Positions 45,657 through 55,865 of a stretch of 64,000 nucleotides of DNA are shown one piece after another. Numbering within the stretch: the first letter of the stretch is position 1; each line of letters begins with the position of its first letter. The notes under the pieces were generated by a model, which was not told the DNA's origin, made no database searches, and saw only the letters and a list, made by a program, of their open reading frames with translations. This DNA comes from Magnolia sinica (Eukaryota > Streptophyta > Magnoliopsida > Magnoliales > Magnoliaceae): contig NC_080577.1 of NCBI RefSeq assembly GCF_029962835.1, forward strand, positions 1,736,001 to 1,800,000, given 5' to 3'. Both the position numbers and the translations under genes were made by a program.

Positions 45657-45659
<3 letters not shown>
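42657..45659. repeat. 3.0-kb near-symmetrical inverted repeat (composite foldback)
   Basis: The left end GAGAGGAACGCTCA (42657-42670) is mirrored by TGAGTGTTCCTCTC (45646-45659), and the symmetry axis falls at about 44158. Mirrored pairs include CAACCGTTGGATAAGGCTGAC with GTCAGCCTTATGCAACGGTTG, CACGCCGTCCATACATTTTT with the complement at 45410, GGTTGAGTAGCT with AGCTACTCAACC, and TTAGCAAATTGCGTGCGTCA with TGACGCACGCAATTTGCTAA. Each arm is about 1.5 kb with a very short loop. Inside are five MITE-like modules in mirror order. Arm identity looks like about 85% or more by eye. Confidence 0.9.
43931..44395. mobile_element. MITE family D, centre of the inverted repeat
   Basis: Ends GTGATGTCACCAAGTTCTG and CGGAACTTGGTGACGTCAC are inverted repeats, and the halves pair through GAGTGACGCCCATCGTTGAA and its mirror GGTGGGCGTCACTCTCACC. 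The same end (GACGTCACCAAGTTATGTGG) starts at about 63878, where another copy runs off the window. Confidence 0.8.
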
Positions 45660-45709
<50 letters not shown>

Positions 45710-45712
45710 TAT
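45660..45712. repeat. (CA)n then (TA)n compound microsatellite
   Basis: CACACA from 45659 to about 45688, then TA to about 45709; it abuts the right end of the large inverted repeat, mirroring the GA/TA tracts at the left end but with a different dinucleotide. Confidence 0.92.
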
Positions 45713-46139
45713 TGTGATAACTACCCGGCCTCAGCGTCATCTATGTCTATAATGTACTCACGTACAATTTGACATAGACCATCCAACTGGTGGTCCTCAT
45801 GACGGACGGTGGATGTTCCACAAGTATTCTGATCAGAAGATCCCAACCCTTTGATGTTTTCCTCTCTACCTTCTATTCGTAGACCACTAATTGAAGGGTT
45901 AGATCAACCTTGAAGATTTTCAAGGAATCGGTGGCTTTCATCAGTTCATCGTATGGGTTATATGCGTACAAGAGAAATGGATGGTGAGGAAAAGCATGAT
46001 AAGAGATCTATGTTCAGCCTACTTTTATGGCCTTCTTGAACTTTGGACCCAATCACTTTGACGGTGGTCCCCATCTAATAAACCCGTCGGATCCTGCACG
46101 TTTGGGGATTTTTTACTCCAAAATTCTTCTATATTTTAC
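45713..46139. other. Intergenic DNA
   Basis: No gene or repeat recognised. Confidence 0.4.
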
Positions 46140-46670
46140 CTATAATAATGCTTGAAAAGCACAACTCGACTCAGAAAAGCTTGAAATTTGGTTCGAACCA
46201 AGTCAGCTAATTTTATAAGTTCGAAAAAATTCCGAGCCGAGTTTAAGCTAGATCGAGCTCAACTTAGAACATGACTCGGTTTGATTTGATTCAACTCAGA
46301 TTGTGTTCACAATATTTATATATTTAAATAAATAAACAAATTATATATATATATACACGGAAATGCTCACCTGCGAACTAGTTCGTACGTACTATGTACG
46401 AACTTTTTTGAAAACCCATCACACGTGATGTGGATCCCAAATCTGAACCGTTCATGTGAATCATCACATCCTGAAACCCACTTGAGCTGTTGGTCAAGCC
46501 AATTCGAGTTGGTCAGTCAGGCTTAAGGATTGACTCGAGTGGAGTTCAAACTGGGATAGCCTATTGCTGAGCCGAGTTGAGTTCAAGCTTGGATAGCTAA
46601 TATGCCAAGTCGAGCCAAGTTAGAACAGGCTCAACTCGATTCAACTCATGTATAGCTCTATTCGCAAAAG
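46140..46670. mobile_element. hAT-like non-autonomous element split by MITE E fragment
   Basis: GAGCCGAGTT, CAAGCTTGGATAGC and CGAGCTCAAC words are typical of AACTCGAGC-rich hAT-type elements. It is interrupted at about 46340-46490 by a (TA)n tract and the left part of a family E MITE (GGAAATGCTCACCTGCGAAC, GTTCGTACGTACTATGTACG), so the E fragment is the younger insertion. Confidence 0.6.
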
Positions 46671-47109
46671 TTAAGACTTCGTGAGCACTCCACCATTGTA
46701 AAATGCAAAAAGGAAAAAAAAAAAAAAGAATTGGGATATATTGAGTGATGTATATTATCTTTTATGGATTGACCCACCTTATAATTGGCTCCGGCGTATT
46801 TTTGGCTTGTCTAATAATCATATTGGTTTGCATCGGTCAAACAGGTTAGATGTCAAACATATACCATATGAGCTACACAATTCTTGATTCTTCTCTTTTT
46901 AAAAGTAAAAAATAAAATAAACTAAGGAGGGCAGCAATATGATTTACTTGAATATTAGTTGCCCAAGACACTATTTGGTTAAATCCAATTCTTAGAGAAA
47001 TTTTGCAATAAAAAATTTCAATAATTTGTTTCAACTTTATACAAAAGAAGTGGTCAACATAGGACCTTACAATAAACTAACGAGATTTTTACTGCAAAAT
47101 TCCTCCAAA
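46671..47109. other. Intergenic DNA, AT-rich
   Basis: No gene recognised; poly-A near 46712-46727. Confidence 0.45.
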
Positions 47110-47114
47110 AGTAT

Positions 47115-47783
47115 TGTTGCTGTCAAAATCTGGACTACTCTCCGCTCGGCACTCCAAACTCTTACCGAGCCCTGGGCCTGCACAAAAACGGTGAGCAAAG
47201 GAAACCCTAGCTTAAACGGGGGACCCTCCGATGCCTAAGTCAGGTCAAGGAAATCTGTATCTAAGTTGAATTGTAGAGGGAGAGTGCGAGATATTGCGTA
47301 CCTGTCTCCTCCCCGAAAGATGCTATTTATACCCACTCGCTTAGGATGGGCATGTCCGCAGTAAGTCAGCGCATCTTGGGGCATTTGTCATATCCCGCAG
47401 GTGATTCGGCCACCTAGTCGTTCAGTGGTCGTGCGGACGTGGGCGGTTGAATAACCGTCGTCAATCTTGTGGTAATGGGACATATGGTCCCCCCTCATTA
47501 GTAAACTCCGCTGTGAATCTCGAGCTGACCTCCTTGGCCTCGGGTCATTCCGAGCCAATCGCTTCGACCTCGGATCATTTCAGGATTCTGTTTTTAATCC
47601 TGAGTAGACCACCTCGGCCCCAGATCGTTCCGCCTAGGGCCTCGGAGCGAAGGCATAGTAGATGTCGAATCGGAAGTCCATCCCTCACCTATTCTCATAA
47701 CTCCGAGCTTAGTCTTGCACCTCAAGTCGGCTCTAAATAGCTTTGGGCCTCGAAGTTGGGACATCTCTGATCTTCCCATAACA
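47115..47783 (-). mobile_element. Solo LTR of a gypsy-type element
   Basis: 669 bp from TGTTGCTGTC to TTCCCATAACA, flanked by a perfect 5-bp duplication AGTAT (47110-47114 and 47784-47788). On the minus strand it begins TGTTATGGGAAG, has a TATA box GGTATAAATAGC near 47335-47322, and downstream the word GGCATCGGAGGGTCCCC, also present in both Tat LTR types at 13.7-33 kb. It is GC-richer than its surroundings. There is no internal region, so it is the product of recombination between two LTRs. Confidence 0.9.
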
Positions 47784-47788
47784 AGTAT

Positions 47789-48643
47789 GATATTACCAAA
47801 CTGTGCTTCCACGAATTAGCAAATGAAGTAAGTTTTTGAGTGGAGAAATTACCATAATATTGATTTATATTTTTTTACATAGAAAGTTGCAATATGAAAA
47901 TTTGTATGCCCTTGTGTAATATCCAACCCGTCCAACAAATGTAATTAACCATTATATTTAAAAAAAAAAAAAAGTTGATCAATTTAAACATAAGGTGAGT
48001 TACACTATTAAAGAAAATATAAATCCCTTAAAAATATTAAATTTCATGTGCAATCCATCCAGTGTTTCAATTAGAAAGATTTTCAGTTTGCTTCATTACC
48101 ATAGATGTATTAATATTTCACACTATGTAGGTCCCAATTTTTTAACTTTATTTCTTTTTAAAGGTAAGCAATTCATGATAGTACTTTGGTAACTTTCCTT
48201 TTCAAATATCTCTCTCAACAATTACTATATACCTAGGAATTTTGAATCATAACGTAGTGCTTAGGTAAATATGGCGTTAGTGATGAATTTTTTACTAAAA
48301 ATCCCTAAAGCTGAAGGTTGTTGACAATCCACTAAATGTCCATCAATAGGTTACTTATGTAGTAAAACAAGTATTTTGTTCATCTCATTTGGATCACATA
48401 TATGAACGGGTAGAGTTTAGTTTCATGCCACGTGTACATTCTCTAGTGCTCTAGGATCACTGCTACACTATGCTAGATATCAAAGTTTTTATTGTAAATT
48501 GTACTTTTACCAATTTTATTTTTAATTTTTTTGGGAAATTTTGCTACAAGATTCTTCATGAATGGACATTTTACCAAATAATGCTTGGCTAATAAAAAAT
48601 TACGCCTAGGAAATTTTTGAAGAATGAAATTGCAAAAATGCTT

Positions 48644-48649
<6 letters not shown>
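47789..48649. other. Intergenic DNA, AT-rich
   Basis: No gene or clear element seen. Confidence 0.45.

Positions 48650-48689
<40 letters not shown>
48650..48689. repeat. (TA)n tract
   Basis: About 40 bp of TA; left border of MITE H copy 2. Confidence 0.95.
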
Positions 48690-48691
<2 letters not shown>

Positions 48692-49206
48692 GAAAAGGTT
48701 CTATGCGGCCGAGCTCATGGGAGCTTCCCATGAGGTTGAGCTATGTGGGCCCCACCATGATGTATTTCGAACATCAACACCGTGTATTTGATAGGTCCCC
48801 TTTAAATTATGGGATATCCCAAAAATCAGCCACATATAGAATCAGGTGGGCCATACCATCTAAAATCATGTGAAGACATGTCTAAAACATATAAAAGCAC
48901 TTGGTGGGCCTACCTGAATTTTGGATGCGTCTGAAACTTGGTTTGACCCCTCATCCAAGTGGGACACACATAATGGATGGGCTTGATTTGTGAATAACGT
49001 CTTGGTGAGCCTAAAAAATGATTATGAATGTTTTAATGGAGGGTAACCCCTCTCAACTTTTGCATGTGGTGTGGCCCAACAAGTCATGGATTGACTTGAT
49101 TTTTAAGCCATAGGCCCACCATGGAATGGTGCATCTGACTGATGGGGTAGATGTTTGACATGCATCATAGTGGGGCCTACGCAACTCGACCACATAGAAC
49201 CTTTCC
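48690..49206 (+). mobile_element. MITE family H, copy 2
   Basis: Ends GGGAAAAGGTTCTATGCGGC and ACATAGAACCTTTCCCATA are inverted repeats. Body homologous to 41680-42221 in opposite orientation. TA tracts on both sides. Confidence 0.88.
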
Positions 49207-49207
49207 C

Positions 49208-49232
<25 letters not shown>
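49207..49232. repeat. (TA)n tract
   Basis: About 26 bp of TA between MITE H copy 2 and the foldback G element. Confidence 0.92.
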
Positions 49233-49236
<4 letters not shown>

Positions 49237-49238
<2 letters not shown>

Positions 49239-49480
49239 TGACCACCGGTAGACGCCACCTTTTACCCAGCATCTTTTCCAAATGCTCCCAAAACTTACAT
49301 TTCCAGTCTAAACCTTTCATGTATGGATAGACTAATTGAGGACGAAAATACTGTTGCTTTCAAGTAAGGGTATTCTTGACCTCACTTAGTCTGTCCGTGT
49401 GTGAAAGGTTTAGACTGGGAATGTAAGTTGAGATGGTTCAGAAAAAATGCTGCGTAGAAGGTGGTGTTTACAGTGGTCAA
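49237..49480. mobile_element. Foldback MITE family G, copy 2
   Basis: Same arms as 36228-36463: GACCACCGGTAGACGCCACC at the left and GGTGGTGTTTACAGTGGTC at the right, with TTTCCAGTCTAAACCTTTCA / TGAAAGGTTTAGACTGGGAA pairing inside. Confidence 0.8.
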
Positions 49481-49919
49481 AATATATGAACATTGACACT
49501 TGACACTTACGGGACTCGTGTGGTATGTGCATAACATCAAAGCCATCCAACACATTCACTCCACCGTGGCGATCGCACCAACAAAAATCAGACCATTCAA
49601 AACATTAGATGAGCTAGGTTTGAATTTAGATAATTTCAGCCGTGTATATTATTTTTCATGGATTGGCCCACCTTATGATGGTATCCATCATAATTTTAAA
49701 TTATCTAATAATGTGGGTTGGTTTTCATTAGTACGAGGAGTTGGATGTCAGATAAAATACCACTGGATTCTACAATCTGTGAAAAAATAATTACAGGGGG
49801 AAGTAAAAAGGACGGATGGGGAATAACGGCTAGGAATTTTGGGCTATTTTATTTTTAATTATTGAAAACATTTTAAGCATTTATTTTGGCTCTTTTGTAC
49901 TCTGGCAGATTGTGATGGT

Positions 49920-50200
49920 TGATACGCCGGCATTCAAAAGCTATGCACGTTCCTAACTTCAACTAAACCTAAAACATCTGAATTGAATAGATGTATTGGA
50001 CGACCCTGACATCTCATTAATGTTCTTTAGCTTCTTCAAATTTGACCAATCAGCCAGTTATGGAATCGAGTTACTGTAACTTTCAGTTAACAAGCCATCA
50101 AAATGGGGACCCACCATTTGGACGGTTTGATTTAAGTTAAACGTACGAAGCATGTGCAATTTCTTTGTGCCTGTGTATCAAGTACCACGCTATACCACAG
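49920..50200. mobile_element. MITE family F, copy 2
   Basis: Left end GTTGATACGCCGGCATTC, right end GCACAATTTCTTTGTGCC..TGTATCAAGTACC; same end type as 35125-35461. Confidence 0.7.
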
Positions 50201-50973
50201 TATCAAAGTTTAATGAGCAAAATCTGCTTTTCTTGTTAGGATGCAATGAACGCAAATACACCGACGCACAACCAGTGATGTACGGTATTTTAGTGCCTCT
50301 AGATTGTTAAAAACACGTGTGGTGCCTATTTATGGTGATCCTGACCATCCAACCTTCATTTTGTATCATTGATTGGCCTATATACAGAAATTGATTTGAT
50401 TGGACCATCTTAACAGCCTAGTAAATGTGTCTTTTCTCACTTGGTGGACCCATTGCTGATTTTCGTTTTCTATTTTTCATTTTCACGTTACCAAATAAAT
50501 TAAGGTTTAGCATAGTCCAAACCTTGTGATTTTCAGAATATGGCCCATTCACTAGTCGAAGTTCGAAACTGACGGTTCTGATCTCATGCATTTATGACAC
50601 GTGTGCAGAAAGTGCATGGACGCCCGAATATGAGATGTATGCGTTGCAACTGCATCCTATATGTATGTAAAATAGAAAATAACGATCGTGAGAGCGACAG
50701 ATATGACGGGCCGCGCCATACAATGATTCTGTGGGAGACACTATTTACCGCCCTCCAATTGATAGATACAGCCAAAATTTCTACTTTTGGTAATACAGAA
50801 GTACAATAACTTATGGAGGTTTACTAAGCAATACCTAAGCACTACGTCTCTGCTTCTATGAAAATGGACAGTTTGCATCTTTTGTGCTTGTAACTATTAT
50901 AAGATGGGCCCACACAAGGCATTGCTTGGACCATCCTCAATGTCCATCCATTTGATGGGACCTATCTATGGTG
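50201..50973. other. Intergenic DNA
   Basis: No gene recognised. A 71-codon frame at 50594-50809 and its antisense shadow have no motif. Confidence 0.4.
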
Positions 50974-51565
50974 GACTCCAGAACCTCACGTTGATAGGAC
51001 AATCACAGCCGCCCCAATGCAAATTTTAAAAGCATGCATTCAAACAAAAGAGAGGTAAGCACTCCCACAGCTGCTTGGGAAATAGGATCTATTGTTGTTC
51101 CATTCTCAATTGGGGCCCATCAGAAAGGTTGTTTCCTAATGCAACAACGTGGCCCTACGATGAATATGGGCCTAGACCAGTGCACGGAAGGCCAATGATA
51201 ATGGACGGTTGTCAAGAGAGATTGGGGCAGAACCTCCTGATCTAGGAGTCATCCGTCCATGATTAAACAGTGGGGCTATCAACGGACAGCCCAGTGTGAA
51301 AATGATCAGATGATCCTTTATTCCCCAATCTGGCTAGCAATCTGGGTGGTTAAAACAAGAAGAAAGACTCATCTTGACATGGGTAATTGGACCCGGATGG
51401 ATGTGGGGAGGATCTACCATCCACTAAACCTATCATCAAATCCAAACCACATATTCTACCAAATTTCAAGCAAAACACTCTTCACTCCCAGATTGCCAGG
51501 AATGAAGACGTATTGGCACCATACGCACCATGCTGAATTTAGACTATATTCCAAATTCTCACACA

Positions 51566-51570
51566 ACACT
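51566..51570. repeat. Target duplication of the copia element, left
   Basis: ACACT; partner ACACC at 54057-54061 (4 of 5). The empty site in duplication copy 2 reads GCACCC at the matching point near 59489. Confidence 0.7.
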
Positions 51571-52342
51571 TGTTGTCAGACTTTTAAAGTCTTCAATGTT
51601 TAGGAGTTGCTCGACCGGTCGAGAGGCTGGCTCGACTGGTTGAGGGTCCACTCGACCGGTCGAGCACCACTCGATTCAAAGTCCAGCATGCTACTTATTT
51701 GGGTGCCCGGGGCACTCGACCTGTCGAGGGGATGGCTTGACCGGTTGAGGCCTCGACTCGACCAGTCGAGGTTACGCAAATCCGGCGCAGACTGCGTAAA
51801 TTTGAGGCGGTTTCCGGACTTTTCCAAAGGAGGTGCGTAAGTGAAGTTTCCTAAACTATAAATAGGGGTTCCTAGGGCTATTCTAAAGTATTATAAGGTT
51901 TCTTAAAGGTATTTTAAAGGGTTCTAAACCATCCTTCGAATATTCGAGGTTACGCAGATCCTGCACAGTCTGCGTAAATTTGAGGCGATTTTCGAACTTT
52001 TCCGAACTAAGTGCGTAAGTAGAGTTTCCTAAACTATAAATACGGGTCCCTAGGGCTATTCTAAAGGATTCTAAAGCTTTTTAAAAATTTTCCAAGGGTT
52101 CTTAAAAGAGTTTTATGGTTATCAAAGGGTGTAGCAAGGGTGAGATTCGAGGTTGTTCGAATCGGGTAAGTCCTCTCTCTTGTAATTTTTATTTCATAGT
52201 GAATTTCTGTCGCTTTGTGCCTTGTTTTTTCTCACAAGAGTTTTCCACATTAAATCTTTATGTTCTCTTATGATTACTTGGTGCCATTAGATTGTTATCC
52301 TAGATCTATATTTGTGTGTTTCTATTGTACCAATCCCCAACA
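51571..52342 (+). repeat. 5' LTR of the copia element
   Basis: TGTTGTCAGAC...CCCCAACA. U3 has several CTCGACCGGTCGAG-type palindromes (51611-51770). A promoter module is present twice: CGAGGTTACGCA..., TGCGTAA(G)TTTGAGGCG..., then TATA boxes CTATAAATAG (about 51857) and CTATAAATAC (about 52035), 178 bp apart. Only sequence from about 52119 onward is still present in the 3' LTR. Confidence 0.88.
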
Positions 52343-52344
52343 AG

Positions 52345-52356
52345 TGGTATCAGAGC
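52345..52356 (+). other. Primer-binding site, tRNA-iMet type
   Basis: TGGTATCAGAGC, two bases after the 5' LTR: the standard copia primer site complementary to initiator methionine tRNA. Confidence 0.92.
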
Positions 52357-52397
52357 AATCGTTGGGGCACAGATCTGAATCTGAGAGATTAGTAATA

Positions 52398-53140
52398 ATG
52401 GCGAGCACTAAGTATGATATTGAGAAATACTCAGGGAAAAATAATTTTGAATTATGGAAGATCAAAATGATCAGTTCCTTAACCAAGCAAAGCGAGGATG
52501 GTGCTCTTGAGGAGCGGAAGTCTATTATTACTGATGATGATTGGAATACTCTTGATAAGAAGGCCTTATCATCGATCCATTTATGTCTCACAGATGAGGT
52601 TCTCTACAACGTCATGAGGGAGAAAACTGCAGCTAAATTATGGGCAAAGTTAAAGGATGTCTATGCGAAAAAATTCTCTGAAAATCACCTACACTTGAAG
52701 CGGCAGTGGTTTAACTTCAAGATGACAAAGGGTGAAGATCTAGAGGCTCACGTCAGCAACTTTAAAAAATTGATTTGCAAATTGCTGGATATGGAGGAAG
52801 TGATGAAAGATGAAGAACAAGCATGTATGTCACTGAATTCTCTTCCGGCGTCTTATAAGTCATTTAAGGACACAATATGCTCTACGAATAAAACCAAAGT
52901 GTCGACACCGTTATATCAATCCTTCAAGGGAAGGCTATGGGAAAGCTTAACGCTGACATGAGGATATCTTCTGATACACTGATTACAAATGGTAGGAATT
53001 CTGAATAAGGTACAGGTTCTTCTAGTTCTAAATCTAAATCCAAGGGCAAGAGCAAGGGAAAGGTAAAATGCTGAAACTGTGGGATGAAAGGACATGTGAA
53101 GAAGGATTGTACAAATCCTAAATTTAAGAAAAAATTCTAA
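52398..53140 (+). pseudogene. copia gag
   Basis: ATG at 52398 (MASTKYDIEKYSGKNNFELW) opens a gag polyprotein with the UBN2-type core: WAKLKDVYAKKFSENHLHLK, FNFKMTKGEDLEAHVSNFKK, EEQACMSLNSLPASYKSFKD. The frame is lost near 52915 (one-base shift). The CCHC zinc knuckle follows in another frame at about 53068-53110 with its second aromatic position changed to a stop (TGA). A full Gag is not made. Confidence 0.85.
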
Positions 53141-53833
53141 GGCTTCATACAGGGAAGCCAATGCTGCCACGTCAGATGAATCAAGTGAATGTGATGGTAA
53201 TGTTTTGTCTGTGTATACGATCAGGCGGCCATATGATGATCGTAAGGACGAGTGGATGGTAGACACATGAACATCTTTTCACATGACTCCTCATCGGAGT
53301 TGATTCACCAGCTATAGGGAGTGCAATGGTGGACAGGTATTTATAGGTACTGACATTGCCTGTAATGTTGTGGCTATTGGTACGATGCGTATCAAAATGT
53401 TTGATGGGACAGAACGTACCTTTATTAATGTGAGGCACGTTCCTGATATGAAGAAGAATCTGATTTCTCTTAGCGCACTTGAAGCAATGGGCTGTAAGTT
53501 CATAAGTATTGATGGTACTCTTAAGGTATCCAAGGGGACACGGGTAATCATAAAAGCGTAACGACTAGGTAACATATACAGATTGATCGGGAGCACTTCA
53601 AAAGGTGGAGCTGTAGTGGATGTAGCGGATTCCACATCTGCACGTGTGTGGCATGTTAGGCATGGCCGCATGGCCACATGAGCGGGCAGAGCAAGAAGGC
53701 TGAGACGCGCGAACAGGGATACAGAGCAAGTGGAGCGGCCACCTATGTGAAGAATCATACGGCATAATCGCGGAATATTAGCGAGGCACATGGATGACTC
53801 CAATATCACAGGGGATTCATCTTTTGACTCCAA
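53141..53833 (+). pseudogene. copia protease and pre-integrase fragment
   Basis: The protease region is recognisable by DEWMVDT (53246-53267, with Trp-Thr replaced by a stop in DTW/GA), TMRIKMFDGTERTFINVRHV, PDMKKNLISLSALEAMGCKF and the GAG-preintegrase start VWHVRHGRM. It breaks off near 53700 and fuses to LTR sequence at about 53834, marking the deletion junction. Confidence 0.8.
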
Positions 53834-54056
53834 TATCAAAGGGTGTAGCAAGGGTGAGATTCGAGGTTGTTCGAATCGGGTAAATCCTCTCTCTTGTAAT
53901 TTCTATTTCATAGTGGATTTCTGTCTCTTTGTGCCGTGGTTTTTTCCGCAAGGGTTTTCCACATTAAATTTTTGTGTTTTCTTGTAATTGCTTGGTGTCA
54001 TTGGATTGCTATCCTAGATCTAGATCTATGTGTTTCCGCAGCACAAATCCCCAACA
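53834..54056 (+). repeat. 3' LTR of the copia element, only the last 223 bp
   Basis: Matches 52119-52342 from ATCAAAGGGTGTAGCAAGGG to CCCCAACA. Confidence 0.88.
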
Positions 54057-55865
54057 ACACCGACGTGGGTACTATGTGCGGCTGGAAAATCTCTGTGGGC
54101 CCACTCTGTTGTATGTGTTTTATCCATGCCGTCCATCCATATTGTCGTCTCATTTTAGTATATGAAACAAAAAATGAGGCAATTCAAATCTCAGGTGGAC
54201 CACAAAGTACCAAAGCTGGTGCTGTGTGCCACGCTACGCAAATCAAATCCTCCAAATTCCTGAAAGTTTTTGAGGAAGAAATTATGATGCGCCCACTTTA
54301 ATTGCTAAACTACGCCAAAACTTGCTGCTAGTAGTTTGGTACAATGAGGAGGCCAGCTCCTCTTGCAGCTATTGCAAAATAAGTTTATCATACAACGTTA
54401 AACGTGGGCCCCACCAAGATGTAGGGCCCACATCCACTCCGTACATAGGTTGCAAGCTATTCAAGTTTGCCTTGTATCCTAAATATCATGTGGGCCACCC
54501 ATAGCTGGGGTAGGGACGACCCCATCATCAAGACATTTCAGATTCTGTGTGGGGCCCACCTTTTTATGTGCAGGTCGTCCGAGAAAGAATAATAGACGCC
54601 ACCCCCCAAAAAAGTAAGGCCATTCAAAAACACAGGTGGACCGCACCACATGACTTTAAAGAGGTTTAAAATCTTCTTCGAACGATTGGCCATCTACGAA
54701 TGGGCCGGAATCGTCACCTTTGCATCGTGAGACTCACCATGTTGCATGCGTTAAATCTACTCCATCCATCAGGCGATAACCATTACATCTAGCGTTCATA
54801 CCAAAGATCGATAGAGAACCATGGCTCCTAAAGCTTGGCCGCACAAAAAAAAAAAAAAAACGATGGTTCGTATCCCATCTCCATTGTTTCCTATTGTTTC
54901 CCAACTCAATTGTGGATCTATCAGTCTTTTCGTGCCAGGGCCTAAAATCAAGGAGAGCACCTGATGAACAGAGCGATTTACATATACAACGTGATGGGCC
55001 CATGGAGCGTGGTAAAATAGGTGTTGTAGAGGATTCCAGTCCACCTACAACACGCTGATATACATGAACTTAGCATACAGCCAAACTGCCAATGCATGAT
55101 GACATCCCATTCATCTAAAAAATAGAGCAGTCCAGTGTGCCCTAACAAATGAGTTGAACGGACGTAGGCGTGCAACATAACAGGCCCAATAGTTTCAACA
55201 GCTCCGATGCGCTAATTAATTAGCACTTATGTGTGTTCCACGCGGCTTTCTTTAATATATCATCAGCTAAGAAATTGCCAAGAAGAAATCTTCTCACTCA
55301 CCACTGGAGAGCACTGCCATTAAGAAAAACCATAGCTACTTTCACACTTCCAGTAGTTTTCTCTAATACATCCCAATGTATCTTAGAATAAGATACGTCA
55401 AGACAGTAACCATTGGATTTGGGCTTTTCCAAATCCCCTTGGTTTTCAAGGATTGAAATAATCCAAACGGATATTAGAAGATGACCCAGATTCAAAGACA
55501 TACTCCCGACGAATCGTCTTCCAATACATCGCGTTATTCTATAGCAAACCTCTACAAAAATATCTCGGGTCTTAAAAAAGGCCATAAATGACAATGAAAT
55601 CGCGCACAGGACTTGGATTGGCCAAAAGATGCAGGGTCTAAAAGGCATAACATAAATCACTCCTCCTCGTGGGGAGGAAAAGCCATCCACACACGAGCGA
55701 AATTCAAACCGTTACTTCACAAGACCACAACTGGTACCACAGTCGACACGTGTCCGGATGTAATCAATCTCAGCAGCCAACAGGACACCTAAGTAACCTA
55801 CCGTGAGCCACTGCGAATATTTCAGATTTCTTGAAAAATAAAAGTACTCCAAAAACATAAATACA

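Larger units (their letters stand above)
51571..54056 (+). mobile_element. Ty1/copia retrotransposon, internally deleted
   Basis: A 772-bp 5' LTR, initiator-Met primer site, gag, broken protease and a short part of the pre-integrase region, then directly the last 223 bp of the 3' LTR. Integrase, reverse transcriptase, RNase H, polypurine tract and most of the 3' LTR are gone. It is absent from segmental copy 2, so it inserted after that duplication. The gag type (KYDIEKYSGKNNFELWKIKM) resembles Tork/Tnt1-like copia elements; lineage is an inference. Confidence 0.88.
50974..55865. repeat. Segmental duplication copy 1 (split by a copia element)
   Basis: 50974-51565 plus 54057-55865 align in order with 58903-59487 plus 59488-61170. 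Shared landmarks: CTCC(A/G)AACCTCACGTT, AGAGAGGTAAGCACTCCCAC, GGGGCAGAACCTCCTGATCT, ATCTCTGTGGGCCCACT, GTGTTGTAGAGGATTCCAGT, TAAGAAAAA(C/T)CA(T/C)AGC. Estimated identity is above 90%. It ends where the AT-rich viral fragment begins. Confidence 0.9.

Noticed and set aside
52155..52170. tRNA T-arm-like word GTTCGAATC
   Set aside because: It lies inside the copia LTR (and again in the 3' LTR) with no cloverleaf around it.
55298..55690. 130-codon minus-strand open frame in the segmental duplication
   Set aside because: The corresponding stretch of copy 2 is broken by indels, and no domain is visible; not conserved as coding.
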